This document shows, in pieces, positions 33,746 through 42,187 of a stretch of DNA of 64,000 bases. A program made the position numbers and the translations under genes. The notes beneath the pieces were generated by a model. It was given only the letters and a program-made list of their open reading frames with translations. It did no database searches and was not told the DNA's origin. The stretch lies in contig JBBELK010000517.1 in the NCBI GenBank assembly GCA_037783545.1, positions 620,001 through 684,000 of the forward strand, in the 5' to 3' direction. The DNA comes from Henricia sp. BOLD:AAB3569. Its lineage: Eukaryota; Echinodermata; Asteroidea; Spinulosida; Echinasteridae. Each line of letters starts with the position of its first letter. Position 1 is the first letter of the stretch.

Positions 33746-34904
33746 CAGGGTGGATAAAAAAAACAACGAAACCAAGATATTATTGCTAATCGTGACTAAA
33801 GTAGGACACATATGAATCAAAGGGAGATATCCTCTGTTAGGGTTCAATACCCTCTTCAAAATGACACCCTATCATGTCACTATGTTTTCGGTTGACTGAG
33901 CACTTACCAATGTTATGCAAAATAAAAACAATTTATAAAGACCGAACACATTTTGCATGAGCTTTCGTAGCAACAACTACTTTGTCAGATGAGGTAGGAC
34001 AGGAAATGCAAAGGTTTATACAGTCAGCATATGGTCAGTGTTCATTGGAGTGTGAAATGCAAAGATCTAGTAATTATGCAAGGGGTATAGTTTGAGATTC
34101 ACGCCACTTTCGTCAATGGCGTCCAGTGGCCTAATAAACCATGACATATCCTGTTTGGACGATTAATCCACGGGCAAAACTCAATACGCCCCTGAAGATC
34201 GCAAGAAAGTTGATGTCTTAATTCCGCAAGGGTACCACAGGACAATTTTGTTGAACATGATGATACAAATGCAACACGATATGGGGCGGAGGGTATAGGC
34301 CTACCTACCCCCTCTCCCTCCCCCTACCATATTGTTCCCCCATTGTGTCTCAAACATCCAAGGAATTCCGAAGGAATTCCTTTCAGTTTTTAGGGGAGGT
34401 GGGGGTTGGTGCATTAACAAAAGGGAAGAGTGTGTTAAGTCATATTGGGGCGTTAGGGGAGAGTCCTTAGGCCCCATGTCGTGCTGGGTATATGACGGTT
34501 TGGGGCAGTCCTGTGACCATTTCGTCATGGCTGACTGCAACAGGGTCTGCTGAATCGCATCGGACCTTCGACTAAAACAAATCGCTGCATTCTCGTATAG
34601 GCCCGAATGTGTTATTTAGGTTTTTCCCCGTCAACATTTTATCAGCATGTTAATTTCTGAGGCCTCCTATAGGCTTTACCAATGGATACTGGACCATACT
34701 TGATGGATTCAAACAGGCTATGCCATGGTTTAGACAAACTAGACCTTGCATAACAATGGTCACTGCTCGGTCAACCGAAAACATATGACATGATCAGTGT
34801 GCCATTTTAAAGAGGAGATTCAACCTTAACAGAGGATATCTCCCGTTATGCCCTATAGTTACAATTAGCGATAATTTCTCGGTTTTATTTTTTTATCCAC
34901 CCTG
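33746..34904. mobile_element. Mariner-like TIR element flanked by TA (1.16 kb)
   Basis: Starts after TA with CAGGGTGGATAAAAAAA and ends TTTTTTTATCCACCCTG before TA. Arms extend about 160 bases: AGGGAGATATCCTCTGTTAG with its complement, and TGACTGAGCA / TGCTCGGTCA. The interior carries a repeat at 34270-34480 also found at 40098-40258 (CTCAAACATCCAAGGAATT, GGTTGGTGCATTAACAAAAG, GGAAGAGTGTGTT). No intact transposase. Confidence 0.8.
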
Positions 34905-34973
34905 TATATAGTGTTTGAACGCTTTAATCCGAACTCCTGAATCACTAATCGATTGAATGAAAACTGCTTATTG

Positions 34974-35240
34974 TTGTTGTTGTTGTTAATTTTATGGCAT
35001 CTTCGGCAACTATAAGGCCCTTTATGCCATTAACTATACTTTATTATCAACTATAGAGATGACAAAGAAGGAGTTGCAGTTTTAGAAGTGGGAGGAAAAA
35101 CCCCAGAGAAATACCCGGGGGAAAACCCACGCGGTCAAGTAGGGACTGCAAACCCAATCCACATACACGCCCCGGATTCGAACCCGGGACGTCAGAGGTG
35201 AAAGGCGAGGAAAGAACCACTACGCCAACCCGACCGCCCT
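34974..35240 (-). repeat. tRNA-derived SINE (family 2), minus-strand copy
   Basis: Read on the minus strand from 35240: GGTCGGGTTGGCGTAGTGGT (A-box-like), B-box GGGTTCGAATCC, then GTGGATTGGGTTTGCAGTCC, GGTATTTCTCTGGGG and GCCGAAGATGCCATAAA. It finishes in an (AAC)n tail at 34970-34990. Related plus-strand copies lie at 40262-40870 (interrupted) and 41386-41656. Confidence 0.8.
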
Positions 35241-35268
35241 AACTGCTGATTGGAAAGGTGCAGACTAC

Positions 35269-35583
35269 TTATGCGTTCCAAGCCTCGTCTTCAGACTGAT
35301 TCAGGGGACACGATGGACCCTTTCCACAGGCGGCCATGATGACAGGGGGCAGGTTGTTACAATCAACAAGATCCACAAAGTGCCTGGCCGTGCATGACGC
35401 ACAATGTGACTGCCACCTATCATGCCGGCCGCCGCCGTTAATAGGGTCCATTGAACCGATCAAACTCGCATGAATATAGGGTCTATCATATATCCGTATA
35501 GTCGAGTCCAAAACTCTTGTTGCGTATAATACCTCAAACTTTTCCGTCAAACACTTTTTATAGAGCTCCGAAAAACTGAACAT
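35269..35583 (-). CDS. Unassigned ORF, 104 codons, Cys-containing C-terminus
   Basis: Minus-strand ORF from an ATG at 35583 to a stop. Its second half reads HCASCTARHFVDLVDCNNLP, then PVIMAACGKGPSCPLNQSED, with six cysteines and balanced composition, unlike the repeat-derived frames nearby. I do not recognise a family. It lies between the SINE 34974-35240 and the LINE, and it could be a fragment of a retrogene or a 3' exon. An AG near 35405 (GGTGGCAG) could serve as acceptor for a shorter exon. The start codon choice is arbitrary and there is no upstream support. Confidence 0.25.
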   Translation of the reverse strand: MFSFSELYKKCLTEKFEVLYATRVLDSTIRIYDRPYIHASLIGSMDPINGGGRHDRWQSHCASCTARHFVDLVDCNNLPPVIMAACGKGPSCPLNQSEDEAWNA

Positions 35584-35989
35584 TCCCTATACAATATGAT
35601 TGGTTATCCTCTCTGTTTCAGCTGGTACGGTATCTGCCTGAAAAAAAGTGCCTGTACCAGAGGTCTTAGGTTCACATCCCGATGATGGCCGTATATTTTT
35701 TTCAGGCTACCCGTATTTCATTTTCTCGGCGATGAGGTATATTTTATAATATATAGGCCCACAAGATCTTGTGTCATCATCATCATCACGATTTGGCCCT
35801 TTCTAAAATAGGTCTACACAAGACTAAGTTGACATATACAATTTCTGCTGAACAGCTTTTTGAAATTAGCCCCTGTTCTGTCCTGTCAAGCAAGATGGTG
35901 TATTTTCAATAGAGGATGATTCAAGGATACATCATTTGTCAATTCAACCATGGAGGAAGGAAACAACCTTCCTCCATGCTTCAACACAG

Positions 35990-37978
35990 GGCGCGCCGCA
36001 CTGGTGACCTAAGACTGAGAACGGGCAAGCTCTGGAAGAGGGTTAGACAAAGGGAACAATTAATATGATACCCCACGAATCTCTTTTGTCCACACAACGG
36101 AAAACGTGTGTTAAGTCTATGGAGTTTGTGAATACAAAGAGAACAGGAGAGGAATTCTCCAAGTTCTTTGTCACCAAAATTTCAGACATCCGCTCATCAT
36201 TCTCATCGGCCCCTTGTGACATGCGCCAGACATCGCCACATCTTCACCCAGACTGTAGACTCTCTGTGTTTGAACCTACCACTGCTGCTGAGATTCAAAG
36301 AATTATCATGAAATCTCCTTCAAAATCCTGTGAACTGGATCCAGTATCAACATCCATGATAAAGCAAAACATTGATATATTTGTTCCGTACGTGACTGCT
36401 CTTGTAAACAAATCTCTCAGCTCCGGTCACTTCCCCGATAACCTAAATATTTCCTACATCAGGCCGCTCATCAAGAAACCCAACCTGGACAGGGAGGTAT
36501 TCAAAAACTACAGACCAGTTACGAATTTAAAGTATCTCGGAAAAGTCATTGAACGAGTAGTTTCATCACGCATTCGCGATCACATTCATGATTTTAACCT
36601 GTCCGACATGTTCCAGTCGGCATACAAGCCTTTCCATGGGACGGAAGTTGCACTAGTCCGTGTGAACAACGATATTCTTTCAGCCATGGACAATGGAAAC
36701 CTTACAGCACTAGTCCTATTAGATTTGAGTGCCGCCTTTGACACTGTTGACTACAACATCCTCCTCTCTCGGCTTCAGAATTACCTCGGCATGCAGGACA
36801 CAGCCCTAGCATGGTGCAAATCTTATCTCTCCAATAGAACTCAACACGTGTGTATCGGCACTGCAATATCAGACCCGGTTGTCTTGAACTACTCTGTGCC
36901 ACAGGGGTCAGTACTAGGCCCACAGTGGTTTACGCTGTACACTTTCAAGTTGCCAATTCGTGACATCATTTTGAAATTTAACCTGAATTACCATGTCTAT
37001 GCGGACGACACTGAGCTATACATCACGTTTAAATATTCTCAAGAACATGCCAATGCCTCCACTGAAAGACTTCAGAAATGTATCCAAGAGATTCGCCACT
37101 GGACGCAACAGAACTTCCTGAAGTTAAATGATGACAAGACAGAGTTCCTTTTATTTGGATCACGTCAACAATTATCAAAAGTTACAGTGCCATACATTTC
37201 CATTGGTGACGCTCAGATAGCTCCCTCGTTGCAGGCTCGGAACTTGGGTGTTATTTTCGATTCGTCAATGACACTTCAACCACACATCAACAACGTCATT
37301 CGTCTCTCAACATTTTACATCAGGAACATCGGTCAAATACGCACGTTTTTGGACAAGAGCGCTACGGAAAAAGTAATTCATGCATTTGTCACTTCTCGCC
37401 TTGACAACGGCAATGCCCTTTTGTATGGTCTTCCGCATAACCAGATTGCCCGTCTCCAACGCGTCCAAAACACCGCAGCCCGCATCGTTACACTCTCTAG
37501 AAAATCCTGTTCCATCACCCCCATCCTGAAACAACTTCATTGGCTCCCTATCTCTCAACGAATTATCTTCAAGCTTATGCTAATTGTCCACAAAGCACTC
37601 AACGGCAAGGCTCCCCATTACATCTCAGAACTTCTTCAAGTTTACACTCCGCCAAGGAACTTACGATCCAGCAACATGCTTCTCCTCAAGGAATCCAAGT
37701 CTCGACACTCGTGGGGTGACAGAAGTTTTTCTGCAGCCGCACCACACATCTGGAACTCTCTACCGCTTAATCTTAGATCTTGTATATGTACAACAAAATT
37801 CAAATCACTTCTAAAAACTTATCTCATGTCTCAGGTTTTCAAGGACTAATTTGGTTGTTCCTCTCATTTTGTATTGTTTCTTTCATGTTTAATATTACTT
37901 TGTTTGTCTCTGCGCCTTGAACACCCAGCAGGGTGGATATGTGCGCATTACAAATCTTATTATTATTATTATTATTTA
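35990..37978 (+). mobile_element. CR1/L2-clade LINE, 5'-truncated
   Basis: Encompasses the reverse transcriptase ORF plus about 75 bases of degraded upstream coding sequence (frame reading RLRTGKLWKRVRQREQ). It ends in a 3' UTR with ACACCCAGCAGGGTGGATAT and CGCATTACAAATCTT followed by a (TTA)n tail at about 37958-37978. No apurinic endonuclease domain or ORF1 is present. The short 3' UTR and the microsatellite tail fit the L2/CR1 group. Confidence 0.85.
36065..37849 (+). CDS. LINE reverse transcriptase ORF (594 codons, N-terminally truncated)
   Basis: Open for 594 codons. The reverse transcriptase core is visible in order: KNYRPVTNLKYLGKVIE at residues 147-163, LDLSAAFDTVD at 219-229, SVPQGSVLGP at 277-286 and the catalytic YADD at 312-315. 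These are followed by the thumb-like KLNDDKTEFLLFGS and LGVIFDSSMT. The C-terminus (LHWLPISQRIIFK, KALNGKAPHYI, HIWNSLPLNLR) is typical of CR1/L2-clade elements, which copy their RNA at the target site. The ATG at 36065 is simply the first after an in-frame stop at 36044; the native protein would carry an N-terminal endonuclease that is missing. The lack of stop codons suggests a fairly recent copy. QWF after LGP replaces the usual LLF. Confidence 0.88.
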   Translation: MIPHESLLSTQRKTCVKSMEFVNTKRTGEEFSKFFVTKISDIRSSFSSAPCDMRQTSPHLHPDCRLSVFEPTTAAEIQRIIMKSPSKSCELDPVSTSMIKQNIDIFVPYVTALVNKSLSSGHFPDNLNISYIRPLIKKPNLDREVFKNYRPVTNLKYLGKVIERVVSSRIRDHIHDFNLSDMFQSAYKPFHGTEVALVRVNNDILSAMDNGNLTALVLLDLSAAFDTVDYNILLSRLQNYLGMQDTALAWCKSYLSNRTQHVCIGTAISDPVVLNYSVPQGSVLGPQWFTLYTFKLPIRDIILKFNLNYHVYADDTELYITFKYSQEHANASTERLQKCIQEIRHWTQQNFLKLNDDKTEFLLFGSRQQLSKVTVPYISIGDAQIAPSLQARNLGVIFDSSMTLQPHINNVIRLSTFYIRNIGQIRTFLDKSATEKVIHAFVTSRLDNGNALLYGLPHNQIARLQRVQNTAARIVTLSRKSCSITPILKQLHWLPISQRIIFKLMLIVHKALNGKAPHYISELLQVYTPPRNLRSSNMLLLKESKSRHSWGDRSFSAAAPHIWNSLPLNLRSCICTTKFKSLLKTYLMSQVFKD

Positions 37979-38421
37979 GGAACAAAGGAGGGGAGGCGTA
38001 AAGGAGGGAACGAAAGACTGAGTTCCACGGCAAGTACCCATCTGCAAGTTTGTGTGTAGATGTGTGGGAGTGCTGAATGGCTGACACATGAGTCTTCCAT
38101 CTCAGGCTCTTTTTGTCCTCAAAGAGGACGACGCCGGACCGACGGGTTCGTCTGCAGGCCGGCCTTGCGTTTGATAGCTAGGGTTGCCCATATACAAACA
38201 AGACTTTATCACTAGGGCGTAGGCTGCATGGTTTGGGGAGGTGCGATTTTCATGGAAGCGGAACTCCTGAATTTCAGGAAGAGAGCGTGCGAAAAGCTAA
38301 GGTCGCCAAGTTGGATGATCGATTCGAGGTTGGGTTGAACACCATTTTTGTGAACGAAATACATTTTTTGAGAATATTTTTTTCTTGCAAGACGGTAGGC
38401 CTACTCCTCTGCTGTTGGCAG

Positions 38422-38592
38422 AGGATCACGATTCACGATCATCCGTTTAGATCAGTGCCCACCAAAATACTTTGCCACCTCATCACCTGCTCACCATCCA
38501 ACAGCCGTGTGAAATTTGGACCCGATGGAAATATAACTGAAGAACTGCGATCTATCAGAGACATGGAGCTCTCCATGTCTCAGGATCTATAG
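38422..38592 (+). CDS. Possible terminal exon of an unrecognised gene
   Basis: Preceded by a pyrimidine-rich tract and TTGGCAG. From there one frame is open to a stop at 38592, reading VPTKILCHLITCSPSNSR, then VKFGPDGNITEELRSIRD and MELSMSQDL. The composition looks protein-like and the frame starts cleanly at the acceptor, but I recognise no domain and saw no partner exon upstream. It could equally be a decayed retrocopy. It faces the equally unassigned minus-strand exon at 38630-38752, only 38 bases away. Confidence 0.25.
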   Translation, partial: RITIHDHPFRSVPTKILCHLITCSPSNSRVKFGPDGNITEELRSIRDMELSMSQDL

Positions 38593-38629
38593 GCCTACAC
38601 ACTCCAAGCGCGGCCATCACGGCACTCAC

Positions 38630-38752
38630 CATGTCATCAAGTCGTACATAATCGTTGTTTAGTGTCAAAACACGGCTCGGATCGCGGACAGCAAATAATA
38701 AAGCCAAACACTTTTCTTTGTCGTATGACACGACGTTGACGTCCAATTTTAT
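38630..38752 (-). CDS. Possible internal exon of an unrecognised gene
   Basis: Minus-strand segment of 123 bases (41 codons) between a good acceptor (ATTTCCAG) and a good donor (GTGAGT). It is open in phase 0 throughout: IKLDVNVVSYDKEKCLALLF, then AVRDPSRVLTLNNDYVRLDD M. Length divisible by three, both consensus splice sites and a protein-like composition argue for a real exon. I do not recognise the product. It is not a septin segment, although it is on the strand and in the place where the septin's upstream exon would be expected. No neighbouring exon was identified. Confidence 0.35.
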
Positions 38753-38993
38753 CTGGAAATATTGCATTGGTAGCACCAATCAAACTTTCGACTTTATCAA
38801 TAATAATATTTGCTATAAAATAATGCCATGATTGATTACCAAAAAGAAGAACAACGCACTATAGAAACTAATTGTCACGCGCCGCACCGCGAAACACACT
38901 TGGTGTATAATGTACATGTACCAGCGCCCGGCCGGATGTGCCATGTACATGTACTATGCGTTCCCGAGCTATTGAGCTCGTGCCAATGACGTC

Positions 38994-39181
38994 ATTTTGG
39001 GAGTAAACAACGCCGCGTCGTTGTGGAAGCAATGTGCGTGCGCGTTGTGTGTGTCCATAGCGCGCGTAACGCGCTATGCTGAGGCTCCCATTGGTGAACT
39101 AAACCGCGTTACGCCCACCAGAGACACACACAACGCGCACGCTGCTTCCACAATGACTCAGCATTATTTGACTCCCAAAAT
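38994..39181. repeat. Hairpin element rich in CG and CA/TG repeats
   Basis: ATTTTGGGAGT at left pairs with ACTCCCAAAAT at right, TTGTGGAAGCA pairs with TGCTTCCACAA, and GTGCGCGTTGTGTGTGT pairs with ACACACACAACGCGCAC. The centre carries GCGCGTAACGCGC. It lies about 0.7 kb upstream of the first exon of the sushi/TSP1 gene. Confidence 0.75.
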
Positions 39182-39639
39182 GGCATATTCGCACGTGTTC
39201 GAAATGGGTCAATAGGCGCTTACCGACTCGCTCTGTTCGCCTGTCTCGGAAAGGTTCCCCGGTCAGCAGTTGGCCAGGAAAAGTAACCGCCGGACTCAGG
39301 AAATGTTACTGGAGGAAAACGTCCTAGACTTAATTTGGGAAACGTATACCCATCGTTTCTGTAAGTTCTCTCCCCCAAAGGTTCAATTCGGACAGGATAA
39401 ACCGACTGCAGTATCACTTGCGCCAACTTGGCGCATGCAGAATATTACAACAGCACCTCCACTCGCTTCATCAAGTTCACCCGGCAACGCAGTGAGGTCA
39501 ACTCTGAGTGGGCCGGGGAAGGGTGGCTAAACACATTGGAAGGGACACACAAAGCAGCTTATCGTAAACTTAACAGTTGTGATATTTATGCTGATTATCA
39601 ATACAGATCCAAATGACTGGAATTTACATTCTGGGGAAC

Positions 39640-39867
39640 TGATTTCAATGCAGTGCATGCAGTGTATGTACTCCAGCGCGTCAGTAGCGCGCGCCAGTAG
39701 CGCGCGCGTAGCTCGTCGTGTTTGCCGCGCGAACAGTGAGAATTTGAAAAATTATCTTCGTGCACGTGCCATGCATTGGAGCTCGCTGTGCGCGTGCCAC
39801 GTCTTGTCGTCGGTGAAGACATTTCTGGTGATAAAGAAGTGTGGAGAGAGCGGGCAGTGTAAACTAA
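39640..39867 (+). promoter_or_regulatory. Candidate CpG-dense upstream region of the sushi/TSP1 gene
   Basis: The 230 bases before the signal-peptide ATG are unusually rich in CG, with repeated AGTAGCGCGCG and CGTGC(A/C)CGTG motifs, in contrast to the AT-rich surroundings. No TATA box was seen. An assignment as promoter and 5' UTR rests only on position and composition. Confidence 0.3.
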
Positions 39868-39934
39868 ATGGCGCCCGAGATATTGATTCTTCTTCTCTTC
39901 ATCTTGGCAGCACAGCCAAAAGCAACTTATCAAG
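39868..39934 (+). CDS. Sushi/TSP1/FN3 protein, exon 1: signal peptide
   Basis: This gene encodes a secreted or membrane-anchored multidomain protein. Fifteen exons between 39868 and 59867 join in phase: signal peptide, one sushi/CCP domain, an Ig-like region, eight TSP1 repeats and FN3 domains, then it leaves the window. Domains of these kinds act in extracellular adhesion, guidance, complement-like and matrix proteins; the specific role here is unknown. Exon 1 starts with ATG in context AACTAAATGG and reads MAPEILILLLFILAAQPKAT then YQ. The hydrophobic core is 10-12 residues with a likely cleavage after AAQPKA. The donor is GTAGAC after one base of the next codon (phase 1), which matches exon 2 and gives YQ-DCSATT. 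The plain signal-peptide character and the phase agreement support this start. Confidence 0.75.
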
Positions 39935-40097
39935 GTAGACGTATACTATATTTACCATATAGGTGCACTCTTCTTACGTTGTTGAAGAACGGTCTTAGTT
40001 TAGACTAAACAACGACGATGCGGTTCCGCTGCACAGGGCCGAAATGGTAAAGTGAAACCTATGTCCTCAAGAGGACGACGCCTGACCGACGGTTCGT

Positions 40098-40258
40098 CAC
40101 ATATGCGGCAGAGGGTATAACCCTAACATTGTTCCCTGTTATGTCTCAAACATCCAAGGAATTTCTTTCAGTTTTTAGGGGGAGGGGTTGGTGCATTAAC
40201 AAAAGGGAAGAGTGTGTTGAGGTATATAAAGGGGCGTTAGAAGGAGGGGGTCCCTTTG
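40098..40258. repeat. Repeat shared with 34270-34480
   Basis: GTCTCAAACATCCAAGGAATT, TTTCAGTTTTTAGGGGG, GGTTGGTGCATTAACAAAAG and GGGAAGAGTGTGTTGA match the interior of the mariner-like element 33746-34904 in the same orientation. It is followed directly by the SINE head at 40262. Confidence 0.7.
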
Positions 40259-40261
40259 GGG

Positions 40262-40870
40262 CGGTCGGGTTGGCGTAGTGGTTCTTTCTGCTGGCCTGCC
40301 TGTGATGACCGCTTTCCAAAGGACTACCCTTGCACATAGGTAGTTTGGAGGAGTTTTTCCCGCGGAATCACGTGTGATGTCCTGGAACGTTGCTCAATGA
40401 CGGAGTGACCAGTACGTACGTCACTGGGAATGTCGGTACAATTTTGGAACACGATTGGATCCGTGTCTGCGGTCATGATGATGGCTCGACCTGGACTGGT
40501 GATGATAGTGGATATCGACCTGGACTGGCAACGACAATGATTGAGGAACTGGTTATAAACGGAATCGACATTGGACTGGACTTGACCTGGCTTGCGTGTT
40601 TTATTCGGACGAATAAAACATTTTATAAAAAACCTTTCACCTCTGGCGTCCCGGTTTCGAATCCGGGGCGTGTATGTGGATTGGGTTTGCAGTCCCTACT
40701 TGACCGCGTGGGTTTCCCTCCGGGTATTTCTCTGGGGTTTTTCCTCCCACTTCTAAAACTGCAATTCCTTCTTCGTTATCTCAAGCTGATAATAAACGTG
40801 TAGTTAAATATAAAGCCGTATAGCTGATGGCATAAAGGGCGATAGTTGCCGAAGATGTCATTAGTGAAAC
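40262..40870 (+). repeat. tRNA-derived SINE (family 2) interrupted by ~340 bp
   Basis: The head (GGTCGGGTTGGCGTAGTGGT) occupies 40262-40300 and the rest, from CCGGTTTCGAATCCGGGGCG, GTATGTGGATTGGGTTTGCA to CCGAAGATGTCAT, runs from 40640 to about 40870. The intervening ~340 bases are unlike the other copies and contain GACCTGGACTGG repeats. It lies in intron 1 of the sushi/TSP1 gene. Confidence 0.75.
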
Positions 40871-41385
40871 CTATTATGCCTATAGGACCCTTCCCGATTA
40901 GCCTTTAGGTCTCGAAATATACTGAATCCTGAAATCCTGAAAATGATATAAACAGAGCAAAGGAAATACGACCTGGTGGCTGGATCCCCTTGTGGGTAGG
41001 CCTATAGGCCTAGTTTTACTTTGCTAAAGAATCAAGACGAAATTATATCTTGTCGTCAACCAGCACTGAAGCACGCGGTGGACCCCCGGTGGATCAGACG
41101 GCACCTTTCTGGGTACATAGGAGCCTACGTCATATCAGTGTGGTAACGTTTTTCGCGTCGAAACAAGACGAAAATGGTTCTTTCGGTTATAGAGTTTGTT
41201 TGGGGACGTCAACAGAAAAAAAGGTCGAAAATCTACTAATGGCTATTCCAATATCAAAATCCAGTGACCATCGGCGAATCCGGTTGCTTATATGCTATGT
41301 AGGACCTACACCAAGACACAAAACACTTTGCCTGCGCTAGCTTCCAACCTCAAAAGCAAAACGTATTATGCAATCGGGGGTCGGG

Positions 41386-41656
41386 GTCGGGTTGGCGTAG
41401 TGGTTCTTTCCGAGCACCGGATTCGATTCCGGGGTGTGTAGGCCTATATGTGGATTGGGTTTGCAGTCCTAACTTGACCGCGTGGGTTTTCCCCCAGGAT
41501 ATTTCTCTGGGGATTTTCCTCTCACTTCTAAATCCACATCTCCTTCTTCATCTCAAGTTGATAATAAAGTACATGTATAGTTAAAGCAAATACCAAAGTC
41601 CATGGCATAAAGGGCTTTAGTTGCCGAATATATGCCATAAATTAACAATAACAACA
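41386..41656 (+). repeat. tRNA-derived SINE (family 2), full-length copy
   Basis: GGTCGGGTTGGCGTAGTGGT (A-box), CCGGATTCGATTCCGGGG (B-box), GTGGATTGGGTTTGCAGTCC, GATATTTCTCTGGGGA, then GCCGAATATATGCCATAAAT and an AACAATAACAACA tail. It ends about 40 bases before the exon 2 acceptor. Confidence 0.8.
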
Positions 41657-41696
41657 TTGCAATAACATTTTAGTGAAAATTTGTTTCTACATATAG

Positions 41697-41912
41697 ACTG
41701 CTCTGCAACCACCTACATCGAAACATTCTCTCGATTCGTGGTCTCAGTGGGTATAGCGCCCGTTGGAGACAAACGGAACGTGACCCTTGGTTGCCGCTTC
41801 GGATATCATCTGCCAGGAGAAGATCCGACGAAACCGGACTTTTTGCTTTCACACGAACTGCTGCAGTGTGAGAATGGACACTGGGATAAAACGTCAAGTC
41901 AGTGTGGTGCAG
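41697..41912 (+). CDS. Sushi/TSP1/FN3 protein, exon 2: sushi (CCP) domain
   Basis: Acceptor CATATAG, donor GTACTG, phase 1 to 1, 216 bases. It encodes DCSATTYIETFSRF, then VGIAPVGDKRNVTLGC, RFGYHLPGEDPTKP, LLQCENGHWDKTSSQC. Four cysteines, a GYxLxG segment after Cys2 and a Trp between Cys3 and Cys4 fit the sushi/complement-control-protein fold (pairing 1-3, 2-4). The Cys2-Cys3 loop (GEDPTKPDFLLSHE) is somewhat long. NVT is a potential N-glycosylation site. Sushi domains usually bind proteins or glycans extracellularly. Confidence 0.88.
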
Positions 41913-41953
41913 GTACTGTGTCCTGGCCGTATACTTAGTCTGGTCACAAAAAC

Positions 41954-42187
41954 TTTAAAGGAGCATGACCAGAGTTTCTGGAAAATAGTTTTCGATGTAA
42001 CTTACCAATATTATCAAGTAACTCCCATACACGATATCCTCGGAAATATGCGGCCTAGAAGCGCGGGAGTTTCAGTTTCGTAATCAGAAAAATATAACGG
42101 ATGTTATGATATAAAAATCTCATGACCCATAAGGTAAGTCCCGGGGAGTTATGGGTAAAAAAAAGTGATCTGGTCACACTCCTTTAA
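41954..42187. mobile_element. Short TTAA-type TIR element (234 bp)
   Basis: TTTAAAGGAGCATGACCAGA at left and TCTGGTCACACTCC then TTTAA at right form short TIRs. The interior contains AAAAATATAACGGATGTTATG and a CCCATAAGG/GGGGAGTTATGGG pair. Ends and parts of the interior relate it to the 3721-4005 family. Confidence 0.65.

Noticed and set aside
39220..39300. Septin first coding exon ending at a GTAAGC donor on the minus strand
   Set aside because: The frame that would read SETGEQSES into exon A has a stop shortly upstream and no ATG; at best a 5' UTR exon.
40390..40803. 137-codon ORF in intron 1 of the sushi/TSP1 gene
   Set aside because: It crosses from unrelated insert into the SINE body; a coding call would need the SINE to be translated.
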